Assembly (NCBI RefSeq): GCF_035621475.1
Contig: NZ_CP141799.1
Coordinates: 2,840,501-2,904,500, forward strand
DNA from: Pseudomonas paeninsulae
GTDB taxonomy: Bacteria > Pseudomonadota > Gammaproteobacteria > Pseudomonadales > Pseudomonadaceae
Direction of reading: 5' to 3'
Length of the DNA: 64,000 nt
Shown: positions 36,133-44,719 of the stretch, piece after piece
How the letters are laid out: each line of letters starts with the position of its first letter
How positions within the stretch are numbered: position 1 is the stretch's first letter
The notes under the pieces: model-generated
What the model saw: only the letters and a program-made list of their open reading frames with translations
Database searches by the model: none
What the model was told of the DNA's origin: nothing
Made by a program: the position numbers and the translations under genes

Positions 36133-37878
36133 TCACAAGATGGTCGAGTCGTGCAGCATCTGACTGACTACCGCGCGCAGCTTGCCGGGCTTGACCGGTT
36201 TATTGAGCAGCGGCATGCCCATGCGCTGCAACTCGCGACGACACTGATCACTTCGGTCCGCAGTGATCATCACCGCTGGAATCGATGAGTCAAAGTGCTG
36301 ACGCAAATACGCCACCACAGCGCAACCCAGCACATCATGGTCAAGATGGAAGTCCGCCAGAATCAAATCCGGTGCCCGCCCATCAAGCGCCTGCACAGCG
36401 GCCTCCTGATCGACCGCAGTCACTACCACGCAACCCCACTGCTCGAGCAACGCCGCCATGCTATGAAGGATGCTCAACTCGTTATCCAGCACCAACAGGC
36501 GCCGTCCCGGCAGCGGATCACCGACTAACGGCTGAATCGATACAGTAGCGGGGGTCGCACTAATAACCTGCTGTGCCAAGGGCACCCGAATGGCAAACAC
36601 CGACCCGCGTCCTGGCTGCGAGCGCACCTCGACCGGATAACCCAACATCCGCGCAATCCGCTCGACTATCGCCAGCCCCAGACCAACTCCCCGGCGTTCG
36701 GCGGCGCGGCCGACATTCAGCTGGTTGAACTCGAGAAAGATGTTGCCCAACTGATCTTCGGAGATACCGCGCCCGGTATCCCACACCTGAAGTTCGAGAA
36801 ACTCGCCGCGTTTTCGTACGCCCAAGAGGATGCGGCCCTGCTCGGTATAGCGACAGGCATTACTCAGGAAATTACGCAGGATGCGTGTCAGCAGGCGGAA
36901 ATCCGTGCTGATCGTAAAGTCAGGTATGTGCACCTTCAGGTGCACCCCCTCGGCGGCGGCTACCGATTGAAACTCAGACGCCAGAGGCGCCAGCAAATCC
37001 TGCAACCGATATGCATCAATATCCGGTTTGATCGCCGCCTGGTCGAGCTTGGAAATATCCAGCAAATCGGTGAGTAGATCCTCGGCCCCCTCCAGTGCCT
37101 GGTGGCTGCGCTCGACCAGATGGTGCTCGGCCGCTGGCAAGCTGCGCTCGCGCAGGGTGGAGATCAACAGACGTGCAGCGTTGAGTGGCTGCAACAGATC
37201 ATGGCTGGCGGTTGCCAGGTACTTGTCCTTGCTGTGGTTGGCTGCTTGCGCGGCATCGCGTGCCTCGCGCAACTCTTGCTCGATCCGTTTGCGCTCGACG
37301 ATCTGCTGCAGCAGGTTGCGATTGGCTTCCTGCAACTCGGCAGTCCGTGCGCTGACCCGTTGCTCCAGCTCTTCATTGAGCTGCTGCAAGCGCTGCTGGG
37401 CCTGCTTGCGCTCGCTAATATCGGCGACGAAGCCTTCGAACAGGCCCTGCTCGTCCGGTTTGAGCAGCAGGTTCATCAGCACGTCGATGACCCGGCCGTC
37501 CTTGCGCCGCAGCTGGGTTTCGTAGCCAATCAGGCCGCGCTCAGTTTCCAGCGCTTGACGAATATGCTGCATTTCCTCGGCACCGCCAACGAACAGGTAG
37601 GTGGCCAGGTCGGTCAGCGACCAGAGCACTTCTTCCGGGTCGTCATAACCGAGCATTCGCGCCAGGGCCGGATTGGCCGCGCGCAAGCCCTCCTGCAAAC
37701 TGGCCTGGAAGATGCCGTGCACGGCGTGCTCGAACAGCCACTTGTAGCGGTTGCGCTCGGTTTCCAGGTCTTCCAGGCGCGCCAGCAACTCCGGGTAATG
37801 ACTCTTGCGCACCGAATGGGTGCCCAGCCCGAGCAGGTCGGTGAGCGCCTGTCGCTGCTGGTCAGAGGGCTTCGGCAT
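36133..37878 (-). CDS. Hybrid sensor kinase, NahK/ErcS'-like
   Basis: A cytoplasmic hybrid histidine kinase of about 581 residues with no membrane segments. It has a PAS domain (LFEHAVHGIFQASLQEGLRA, DISERK), a coiled coil (EELEQRVSARTAELQEANRN), a kinase with the H-box ATASHDLLQPLNAARL, N-box NFLSNACRYT and G-box VWDTGRGIS, and a C-terminal receiver with DLILADFHLD. ATG 37878 has GAGG at good spacing; the frame extends further to 38004 but overlaps the upstream gene without support. It overlaps ercA by 17 bases. The family controls PQQ-dependent ethanol oxidation and related responses in Pseudomonas; the PAS ligand is unknown here. Confidence 0.85.
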   Translation of the reverse strand: MPKPSDQQRQALTDLLGLGTHSVRKSHYPELLARLEDLETERNRYKWLFEHAVHGIFQASLQEGLRAANPALARMLGYDDPEEVLWSLTDLATYLFVGGAEEMQHIRQALETERGLIGYETQLRRKDGRVIDVLMNLLLKPDEQGLFEGFVADISERKQAQQRLQQLNEELEQRVSARTAELQEANRNLLQQIVERKRIEQELREARDAAQAANHSKDKYLATASHDLLQPLNAARLLISTLRERSLPAAEHHLVERSHQALEGAEDLLTDLLDISKLDQAAIKPDIDAYRLQDLLAPLASEFQSVAAAEGVHLKVHIPDFTISTDFRLLTRILRNFLSNACRYTEQGRILLGVRKRGEFLELQVWDTGRGISEDQLGNIFLEFNQLNVGRAAERRGVGLGLAIVERIARMLGYPVEVRSQPGRGSVFAIRVPLAQQVISATPATVSIQPLVGDPLPGRRLLVLDNELSILHSMAALLEQWGCVVVTAVDQEAAVQALDGRAPDLILADFHLDHDVLGCAVVAYLRQHFDSSIPAVMITADRSDQCRRELQRMGMPLLNKPVKPGKLRAVVSQMLHDSTIL

Positions 37879-39025
37879 AGACGACCTCGACATCGCCCTG
37901 AGTCGAATCCCGCGGATTGGTGAGGATGCACGGATCCTGCATGGCATTGCGTGACAGGAATGGAATGTCGGAACTGCCAACCCCATGCAGCCCCAGGGTT
38001 TCATGAAAGCCGACCGCGTGCTTGAACTGGATCAGATGCTCGACCAAGCGCTGACGGATCTGCCGGTGACTGAGGCCACGACTGTCGATGCCCAAGGTCT
38101 CGGCGACCATCTTGAAGCGATCCGGCGAGGCGTTGTAGTTGAACGCCACCACATGTTCGACCAGCACCGCGTTGCACAGGCCGTGCGGCAGATCGAGGAA
38201 GCCGCCGAGGCTGTGCGACATGGCATGCACCGCCCCGAGGATGGCGTTGGAAAACGCCAGACCGGCCTGCATGCTGCCGAGCATGATTTTCGCGCGCAGC
38301 TCAATATCCGCGGGATTGGCGATCATCGCTACCAGGTTGCCGTTGATCAGGCGCATGGCTTCCAGGGCGTGGGCATCGGTCAGCGGTCCTGAACCCGTGG
38401 AGACGAAGGCCTCGATGGCATGCACCAGGGCATCGATGCCGGTGCAGGCGGAGAGGAACGGATCCATGCTCAGGGTGGTTTCCGGGTCGATCAGCGACAC
38501 ATCGGGCACCGCGCCCTTGCTGACGATGGAGAATTTCATCCGTGCGTCCTGATTGGAGATGATCACGAACTGCGACACGTCGGCCGAGGTACCGGCGGTG
38601 GTAGGGATCAGGATCAGCGGCGGACTCGGCACGCGCAGGGTATCGACACCCTCGAACTCGATAATATTGCGGCCATGGGCCACGGCGATACCGATGCCCT
38701 TGGCGCAATCCATCGGGCTGCCGCCACCCACTGCCACTATCACGTTGCAGCCCTGACTGAGGTAGGTCTCGGCGCCGAGCATAACCTCTTCGCTGCGTGG
38801 ATTGGGCGATACCTGGGTGTACAGGCAGTGTTCGATGCCTTGACGCTGCAGACTGGCCTGTACATCGGCGACCCAGCCGGCGGCCAAGACGCCCGGATCC
38901 GAAACCAGCAGTACCTTGCGCGCGCCATAGTTGGCCGCGTAGTTGCCCACGCTATGCCGGCAGCCCGCACCAAAGACGATTTCCGGCGAGACGAATTTAC
39001 GATGAAGACTGATATCGGCGCTCAT
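37862..39025 (-). CDS. ercA: Iron-containing alcohol dehydrogenase, ErcA-like
   Basis: A 387-residue type III Fe-dependent alcohol dehydrogenase. The N-terminal glycine-rich segment VIVAVGGGSPMDCAKGIGI, the TTAGTSADVSQF segment, and the metal-binding histidines in AILGAVHAMSHSLGGFLDLPHGLCNA are present. ErcA is part of the regulatory network of the ethanol oxidation system in Pseudomonas aeruginosa and lies next to a hybrid sensor kinase as it does here. The pqq cluster begins 215 bases further along, which fits a shared role in alcohol use. Confidence 0.87.
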   Translation of the reverse strand: MSADISLHRKFVSPEIVFGAGCRHSVGNYAANYGARKVLLVSDPGVLAAGWVADVQASLQRQGIEHCLYTQVSPNPRSEEVMLGAETYLSQGCNVIVAVGGGSPMDCAKGIGIAVAHGRNIIEFEGVDTLRVPSPPLILIPTTAGTSADVSQFVIISNQDARMKFSIVSKGAVPDVSLIDPETTLSMDPFLSACTGIDALVHAIEAFVSTGSGPLTDAHALEAMRLINGNLVAMIANPADIELRAKIMLGSMQAGLAFSNAILGAVHAMSHSLGGFLDLPHGLCNAVLVEHVVAFNYNASPDRFKMVAETLGIDSRGLSHRQIRQRLVEHLIQFKHAVGFHETLGLHGVGSSDIPFLSRNAMQDPCILTNPRDSTQGDVEVVYAEAL

Positions 39026-39240
39026 GCCACTGCCTACTGCTTGTTGTTCTGACTACCGCTCAGCGTACTGGATTCACCTGCCAATGCAATGCCACCTGAG
39101 CCGGCTGGCTGTCGTTGCGCAGTAGTGCTGTTCAGGTAGCAGCGGTGTTGGCCGCGAACTGCAAAAGTTGCTGATGTAGACGCCGCCGCTTTCGGTCGAG
39201 ACCACTGCCACTGGTATCCCGTCAGGCAATTGCGGGCGGC

Positions 39241-41121
39241 TCAAGCAGGTTGTTGCAGCAGTCGCTGGTAGAAGCGCCACTCCTGCTCCAGGGCATGGGC
39301 CTGGTTGCGGGCCTGGCGAAAGCCGTGTCCTTCCTGCGGATACAAGTGGTAGTCCACCGTCATTCCGCGCGCGCGCAGGGCGGCAACCATGGCCTCGGTT
39401 TGTGCCGGTAGCACCACCGCATCCTGGCCACCCTGAAAGAAGATCACGGGCGCCACGATCTGCTCGGCATGCAGCAACGGCGTGCGCGCGGCATAGCGCT
39501 GCGCATCCCGTAGCGGATCACCGATCAGCCAATCGAGGTAATCGGCCTCGAACTTGTGCGTCACCTGGCGCAGGGCCAAGGGATCACTTACGCCGTAGAG
39601 ACTCGCGCCGCCGCGGAATGTCCGACTGAAGGCCAAGGCACACAGGGCCGTGTAGCCGCCGGCGCTGGCGCCACGGATAAAGGCCTTGGCCGGGTCGATC
39701 AGAGCGAGGCCGGCCAGGTGCTCGACCAACGCGCAGGCATCCTCGACATCCAGCGCGCCCCATTGCTCATGCAGACGCATCCGATAGGCACGGCCAAAGC
39801 CGGTGCTGCCGCGATAGTTCAGGTCGGCCACGGCAAAGCCGCGCTGAGTCCAGAACTGGATGCGCGGATCGAACACCGGGTAACACGCCGAGGTCGGCCC
39901 GCCATGCAGGAACACCAGCAGCGGCGGCTTTTCCCCAACCGGCCCACGACAGCCGCTGTTACGCGGCGGGTAGAAGAACCCACGGCAGGGTTCCTCACTG
40001 CCACTGACGAACAGCAGCGGCTGCGGGTGTGATACCTCGGCCTGTGGCAAGGCGACCTCGGCACCGGCCAGCACCCGGCACTGGCGGCTGCTGCGGTCGA
40101 TCGCCAGCACCGCACTGCCCCGTTCGGGCGAGGCGGCGATCAGGTAGAAATTCGTCTCATCGGCAGCCAGTTGGCGAAAGCGGCTGTAGCCCTGAGCCAA
40201 GGGCTGTCCGTTTTCATCACCTGGCTCACACTCGGCCAGCAGCGCGAAACCCTCCTCGAACCAGCTCAGCAGCAGACTGTCGCCAGCCAGCGCCAAGTAA
40301 TTGCGATTGCCCAGCTGCCAGGGTGCACTGGCGTGGTCGGCGGCCGCGCAGGGCAACGGCATCATCTGGCCCTCGGCCGCCTCACGCCAGGGTTGCCAAT
40401 AACCGTGGCGATCACTGAGCACCAGCAGGCGTCCCTGCGCGTCGAAACAGGGTTGTTGCAGCGATTCTTCGGCCGTTTGCCCGGCGACTACCCGTGCATC
40501 GCGCCAAGCACCCCTGGCATCACGCCGGGCGCTGCACAGACGTGTGGCGATCCAGGGTTGGTGTGGGCGATCCCACTCGATCCAGGCCAGACGCTGACCA
40601 TCGCCACTGACTGCCGGCCCGGCATAGAAATCACCACCCTCGGCCACCACCTGCCGCGCCCCATCGGCCAGGGCGATGCTGACCAAGCTATGGGTGACCT
40701 GCCCTGCTCCGTGGTTTTCCTCGACGGCGACTATCGCCTGGGTCACCGGGTCGAATTGCAGATCACCGAAGCGGCAGTCGACTTGTCGGCTCAGCACCTC
40801 GGGGACTGCCCCCAGCCGCTGCCAATAGATCTGCTGATCGGCCTCGTTGACGAACGCCAGGCCATCATCGGTCAAACAGAATGCGCCGCCGCCGTATTCA
40901 TACACCCGGCTACGCACCGACATCGTGGCGGGCGTCAGGCACTCACGCTGCTGCGGTGTGCAGTGCCACAGCGTCGAGCGAGCATCGGCAGGGTCATATT
41001 GCAGCCATACCACACCACCCAGCCCGGCGCGCAGCTCGGCGAAATCGCGACCGGCCGCAGCCGCCTGATCGCTCGACCAGGCGCTGTGCCAAAATCCATA
41101 AGCGGCGCTAGTGCTGCTCAA
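39241..41121 (-). CDS. S9 prolyl-oligopeptidase family peptidase, PqqM-like
   Basis: A 626-residue S9-family peptidase with a beta-propeller-like N-terminal region and a C-terminal alpha/beta hydrolase. The nucleophile Ser is in IRGASAGGYTALC, the Asp in FQGGQDAVVLPAQ and the His in QEGHGFRQ. It follows pqqE by 16 bases on the same strand, so it probably is part of the pqq operon, as in other Pseudomonas where such a gene is called pqqM. It may trim or degrade peptide products of PqqA, but this is not shown. Confidence 0.88.
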   Translation of the reverse strand: MSSTSAAYGFWHSAWSSDQAAAAGRDFAELRAGLGGVVWLQYDPADARSTLWHCTPQQRECLTPATMSVRSRVYEYGGGAFCLTDDGLAFVNEADQQIYWQRLGAVPEVLSRQVDCRFGDLQFDPVTQAIVAVEENHGAGQVTHSLVSIALADGARQVVAEGGDFYAGPAVSGDGQRLAWIEWDRPHQPWIATRLCSARRDARGAWRDARVVAGQTAEESLQQPCFDAQGRLLVLSDRHGYWQPWREAAEGQMMPLPCAAADHASAPWQLGNRNYLALAGDSLLLSWFEEGFALLAECEPGDENGQPLAQGYSRFRQLAADETNFYLIAASPERGSAVLAIDRSSRQCRVLAGAEVALPQAEVSHPQPLLFVSGSEEPCRGFFYPPRNSGCRGPVGEKPPLLVFLHGGPTSACYPVFDPRIQFWTQRGFAVADLNYRGSTGFGRAYRMRLHEQWGALDVEDACALVEHLAGLALIDPAKAFIRGASAGGYTALCALAFSRTFRGGASLYGVSDPLALRQVTHKFEADYLDWLIGDPLRDAQRYAARTPLLHAEQIVAPVIFFQGGQDAVVLPAQTEAMVAALRARGMTVDYHLYPQEGHGFRQARNQAHALEQEWRFYQRLLQQPA

Positions 41122-41137
41122 GGCGATAGTTACTCCC

Positions 41138-42292
41138 TCAGACCTTGCAGATCAGCTTAGAGGCTTTCTCGTTGCGAAACTGCAACGTATCCAATGCCCC
41201 TGGCGCCTCTTCGGCGTCCAGGCGGGCTTGCACAATCACGTCATGGTGCGCCGACTTGCTGCACACCGGATCGGCGTTGCTGGCATCTCCCGTGAGCATG
41301 AAAGCCTGGCAGCGGCAACCACCGAAATCCTTGGCCTTCTCGTCGCAGGAGCGGCACGGTTCGAGCATCCAGTCGTCGCCGCGAAAACGGTTGAAACCGA
41401 AGGAGTGTCGCCAGATGTGCTCGATGCTGTGCTCGCGCACATTGGGAAACTGCACCGGCAACTGGCGGGCGCTGTGGCATGGCAGCGCGGTGCCGTCCGG
41501 GGTGATGTCGAGGAACAGGTTGCCCCAGCCGTTCATGCAGGCCTTCGGCCGTTCTTCGTAGTAATCCGGGGTGACGAAGATCAGCTTGCACGGGTGGTTT
41601 TCGGCCGCCAGCTTAGCGCGCCACTCGTTGGTGATGCGCTCGGCACGCTCTAGCTGGGCGCGGGTCGGCAGCAGGCCGGCGCGGTTGAGCTCGGCCCAGC
41701 CATAGAACTGGCAGGTGGCCAACTCGACGAAATCGGCCTCCAACTCCAGGCACAGCTCGATGATTCGCTCGATATTGTCGATATTGTGCCGGTGGGTGAC
41801 GAAATTCAGCACCATGGGATAACCGGCCGCCTTGACCGCCCGAGCCATCGCCAACTTGTGGGCGAAGGCCTTCTTCGAGCCGGCCAGCATGTTGTTCACT
41901 TCCTCATCGGCGGCCTGAAAGCTGATCTGGATATGATCCAGGCCGGCTTCGCTGAAACTGGCGATACGCGCTTCGCTGAGGCCGATGCCGGAAGTGATCA
42001 GGTTGGTGTAATAGCCAAGATCCCGCGCGGCCTTGATCAGCTCGGCGAGATCCTGGCGCACCAGCGGTTCGCCGCCGGAAAAGCCCAGCTGCGCCGCACC
42101 CAACGCGCGGGCCTGGCGAAACACCTCAATCCATTCGGCAGTCGTCAGTTCCTGACCTTGCTGGGAAAAATCCAACGGGTTTGAACAATACGGGCACTGC
42201 AGCGGGCAGCGGTAGGTCAGTTCGGCCAGCAACCACAGTGGCGGGCCCGGCTCATGCCCCGGTTTACTGTAACTCGATCCAGAACTGAGCAT
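41138..42292 (-). CDS. pqqE: PQQ biosynthesis radical SAM enzyme PqqE
   Basis: A 384-residue radical SAM enzyme. The iron-sulfur motif CPLQCPYC (CxxxCxxC) lies near residue 30, and the C-terminal SPASM domain has clustered cysteines (CNGWGN-like and [17 protein letters not shown]). It links the Glu and Tyr side chains of PqqA, the first step in PQQ synthesis, with PqqD as peptide chaperone. The start overlaps the end of pqqD by 29 bases. The segment [15 protein letters not shown] before the motif is characteristic. Confidence 0.97.
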   Translation of the reverse strand: MLSSGSSYSKPGHEPGPPLWLLAELTYRCPLQCPYCSNPLDFSQQGQELTTAEWIEVFRQARALGAAQLGFSGGEPLVRQDLAELIKAARDLGYYTNLITSGIGLSEARIASFSEAGLDHIQISFQAADEEVNNMLAGSKKAFAHKLAMARAVKAAGYPMVLNFVTHRHNIDNIERIIELCLELEADFVELATCQFYGWAELNRAGLLPTRAQLERAERITNEWRAKLAAENHPCKLIFVTPDYYEERPKACMNGWGNLFLDITPDGTALPCHSARQLPVQFPNVREHSIEHIWRHSFGFNRFRGDDWMLEPCRSCDEKAKDFGGCRCQAFMLTGDASNADPVCSKSAHHDVIVQARLDAEEAPGALDTLQFRNEKASKLICKV

Positions 42293-42542
42293 TGGCTACC
42301 TCCATAAAGGCCAGGATGTCCTCATCGAGTCCCGGCACGTCCGGGAAGCGCTCACTCAAGGTGTCGATGATCTGGCCGACGCTGTGCGCACCATTGACCT
42401 GCTGGAGAATTTCCCCGGCACTGTCGTTGAGTTTGATCATGCCTTCCGGATAAAGCAGCACATGGCAGTTCTGCACGGGCTCCCATTGCAGACGAAAGCC
42501 GCGGCGCAGCTTGGGCACTTGCTGGATGTTCAACTGATTCAT
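42264..42542 (-). CDS. pqqD: PQQ peptide chaperone PqqD
   Basis: A 92-residue PqqD protein that holds the PqqA peptide and delivers it to PqqE. ATG 42542 overlaps the pqqC stop (ATGA). The sequence contains [20 protein letters not shown], then [20 protein letters not shown], the RiPP-recognition fold conserved in PqqD. The C-terminal helix [11 protein letters not shown] overlaps pqqE translation. Confidence 0.96.
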   Translation of the reverse strand: MNQLNIQQVPKLRRGFRLQWEPVQNCHVLLYPEGMIKLNDSAGEILQQVNGAHSVGQIIDTLSERFPDVPGLDEDILAFMEVANAQFWIELQ

Positions 42543-43291
42543 AGGGTAATACCTCGGTGCCAAACCCGCGCGCTGGTGACCGTGTGGTAAGGCGCACGCT
42601 CCAGCTCGTAGGCCATGCTCATGGCATCGAGCATGCTCCACAGTACGTCCAGCTTGAATTGCAGGATCTCCAGCATGCGCTGCTGACCCTCGTAAGTCGT
42701 GTAGTGCTGCAAGGTGATGCGCAGCCCGTGCTCGACATCGCGGCGCGCCTCGCTCAAGCGCTTGCGGAAGTAGTCGTAAGCGCTGGCGTCGATCCAGGGG
42801 TAATGCTGCGGCCAGGCATCCAGACGCGATTGATGAATAGTCGGGGCGAACAGTTCGGTCAACGAACTGCTGGCCGCTTCCTGCCAGTTGGCGCGACGGG
42901 CGAAATTGACGTAGGCATCGACGGCGAAGCGCACCCCCGGCAACACCAGTTCCTGCGACAGCACCTGCTCACGCTCCAGGCCCACGGCCTCGGCTAGGCG
43001 CAGCCAGGCTTCGATACCACCCTCCTCGCCGGGCGCGCCGTCATGGTCGAGGATGCGCTGCACCCATTCACGTCGGGTGTCGCGATCCGGGCAGTTGGCC
43101 ATGATCGCGGCGTCCTTCAACGGGATGTTCACCTGGTAATAGAACCGATTCGCCACCCAACCCTGGATCTGCTCGCGGCTGGATTGGCCGGCGTACATCG
43201 CCCGATGAAATGGATGATGGATATGGTAGTAGGCGCCCTTGGCGCGCAATGCCTGCTCGAACTCGGCAGGGCTCATCGCGGGTTGGCTCAT
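42539..43291 (-). CDS. pqqC: PQQ synthase PqqC
   Basis: A 250-residue oxidase that carries out the last ring closure and oxidation forming PQQ without metal or cofactor. Typical segments are [60 protein letters not shown] and [20 protein letters not shown]. Length is standard. It follows pqqB by 12 bases and overlaps pqqD by 4. Confidence 0.97.
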   Translation of the reverse strand: MSQPAMSPAEFEQALRAKGAYYHIHHPFHRAMYAGQSSREQIQGWVANRFYYQVNIPLKDAAIMANCPDRDTRREWVQRILDHDGAPGEEGGIEAWLRLAEAVGLEREQVLSQELVLPGVRFAVDAYVNFARRANWQEAASSSLTELFAPTIHQSRLDAWPQHYPWIDASAYDYFRKRLSEARRDVEHGLRITLQHYTTYEGQQRMLEILQFKLDVLWSMLDAMSMAYELERAPYHTVTSARVWHRGITL

Positions 43292-43303
43292 GTGCCTGGC
43301 TCC

Positions 43304-44218
43304 TTACAGCTGGATGCTCATGCCGTCCCAAGCAACGTCGATGGCGTGCGCATTCAGCTCGGCGCGCTCTGGCGAATCGACATCAAGGATCGGGTTGGTG
43401 TTGTTGATATGAATCAGAATTTTCTGTTTGGCCGGCAGGCCGTCGAGCACTTCGATCATGCCGCCAGGACCGCTTTGCGGCAGATGGCCCATTTCGCTGC
43501 CGAGCTTGTCGCCGACCTCACACTGGCGCATTTCGTCGTCGCGCCACAAGGTGCCATCGACCAGCAGGCAATCGGCGCGGCGCATCCAGGCCAGCAGCCG
43601 ATCATCGATCTGGCCCAGGCCGGGAGCGTAGAACAAGCTGCCACCCGTGCGCAGGTCTTCGACAAACAGGCCAATGTTGTCGCCCGGGTGCGGGTTGCCG
43701 CGGTGCGGCGAATACGGCGGCGCGCTGCTGCGCAAGGCAATCGCGGTAATCTGCAAATCCGGGCAGACGGGAATGCTGAACGGCACGCCATCCAGCTCGA
43801 TCAGGTTGTGCCGCAAGCCACCGTTCCAGTGCTCGAGCATGTTGAACAGAGGAAAGCCCGTAGTCAGATCCTGATGCACCATCTCGGTACACCAGACTTG
43901 ATGCGGACAACCCTCGCGCAGGGTCAGCAAGCCGGTACAGTGATCGATCTGACTGTCCATCAGCATGACGGCGCCGATCGCCGTGTCCCGCGGCTTGCGC
44001 GCGGGCTGCAGGGCCGGGAACGCCTCGATCTGCGCGCGGATATCCGGTGAAGCGTTGCACAGGATCCAGTCCTTGCCGTTGTCACTCAGGGCAATCGAGG
44101 ACTGGGTGCGCGGCTGCGCGCGCAGGCTACCGCTGCGCACGCCACTGCAGTTGCGACAATTGCAGTTCCACTGGGGAAAGCCGCCGCCGGCGGCGGAACC
44201 GAGAATCTGGATATGCAT
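43304..44218 (-). CDS. pqqB: PQQ biosynthesis protein PqqB
   Basis: A 304-residue metallo-beta-lactamase-fold protein required for PQQ formation, thought to hydroxylate an intermediate. ATG 44218 restores the conserved start [20 protein letters not shown]; the frame extends upstream without merit. The motifs [18 protein letters not shown] and the [10 protein letters not shown] segment fit PqqB. A hairpin at 44238-44256 separates it from pqqA. Confidence 0.97.
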   Translation of the reverse strand: MHIQILGSAAGGGFPQWNCNCRNCSGVRSGSLRAQPRTQSSIALSDNGKDWILCNASPDIRAQIEAFPALQPARKPRDTAIGAVMLMDSQIDHCTGLLTLREGCPHQVWCTEMVHQDLTTGFPLFNMLEHWNGGLRHNLIELDGVPFSIPVCPDLQITAIALRSSAPPYSPHRGNPHPGDNIGLFVEDLRTGGSLFYAPGLGQIDDRLLAWMRRADCLLVDGTLWRDDEMRQCEVGDKLGSEMGHLPQSGPGGMIEVLDGLPAKQKILIHINNTNPILDVDSPERAELNAHAIDVAWDGMSIQL

Positions 44219-44237
44219 GGTGAATTCCGGGTGATAT

Positions 44238-44256
44238 GCCCCGACAGTGTCGGGGC
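44238..44256 (-). promoter_or_regulatory. Hairpin between pqqA and pqqB
   Basis: GCCCCGAC and GTCGGGGC form an 8-bp stem around a 3-base loop, placed 8 bases after the pqqA stop and 19 bases before the pqqB start. No T run follows. Such structures protect or process the pqqA message so that the peptide is made in excess over the enzymes; this role is inferred. Confidence 0.7.
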
Positions 44257-44264
44257 AAAGCCAA

Positions 44265-44336
44265 TCAACGATTGGCGAAGTACATGGTGACTTCGAAACC
44301 AATACGCATATCGGTGAAGGCGGGTTTAGTCCACAT
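44265..44336 (-). CDS. pqqA: PqqA precursor peptide
   Basis: A 23-residue peptide, the source of the PQQ carbon skeleton. The sequence begins MWTKPAFTD and contains EVTMY, the conserved Glu and Tyr that PqqE joins. A GAGGA ribosome binding site lies upstream of ATG 44336. Start of the pqqABCDE operon on the minus strand. Confidence 0.96.
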   Translation of the reverse strand: MWTKPAFTDMRIGFEVTMYFANR

Positions 44337-44646
44337 GGCGCGGTCCTCTTCTTATCAAGCCGGCAAATTCCGGTAGTGCTAGTTATGCACCCAAACAGCG
44401 CGCGACAGAATGGTACTTTGGGAGGAAGTCGGACTGGTATTGGGAGGACAGGCCAATACCAGAGCAGCGCTCGCCTCCTGCGCCGCGCTGTAGAGCGGTG
44501 CAGGCCCCGCAGGCCCTTATCGACCGGATCGACGACCGGCCAATAAAGGCAAGGAGGTAATCGCCCTGCTGCGCCTCTTCTCCAAACCCAGCGCATCCTC
44601 CTGCTAGTTAGCTCAGCAGGAGAAAACCTTGTTCAGGACGGGACAC
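44337..44646. other. pqqA upstream region
   Basis: About 310 bases with no gene. It carries the pqqA promoter area, the repeats described at 44411-44461, and a weak hairpin (CTCCTGCT at 44598-44605 with AGCAGGAG at 44615-44622). The last part is the 3' exon side of the group II intron insertion. Confidence 0.5.
44411..44461 (-). promoter_or_regulatory. Possible activator site upstream of pqqA
   Basis: Two direct copies of TCCTCCCAA followed by a TACCA end (on the minus strand: TCCTCCCAAAGTACCA at 44426-44411 and TCCTCCCAATACCA at 44448-44435) lie about 75-115 bases before the pqqA start, 24 bases apart. The plus-strand word TGGTATTGG (44435-44443) is also inverted at 44453-44461. Repeats on helical spacing suggest operators for an activator. 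LuxR-type ErbR (formerly AgmR) is known to activate pqqABCDE in P. aeruginosa, so it is the best candidate. Confidence 0.5.
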
Positions 44647-44719
44647 ATCGAGTAGGAGGAGGCCTCACGGCCTCCGTCCTCTCACACCACCGTACGTACG
44701 GTTCCGTATACGGCGGTTC
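44647..44719 (-). ncRNA. Group II intron domains V and VI
   Basis: Domain V is formed by ACCGCCGTA with TACGGTGGT, then TACGG with CCGTA and a two-base CG bulge (44685-44718). Domain VI is GGAGGCC with GGCCTCC and a bulged-A region before CTCGAT at the 3' end. The reverse transcriptase stop codon overlaps the first base of domain V. Confidence 0.8.

Noticed and set aside
44598..44622. Terminator before the intron's 3' exon
   Set aside because: The stem (CTCCTGCT/AGCAGGAG) is short with a 9-base loop and no T run on either strand in the proper place, so it was not listed as a terminator.
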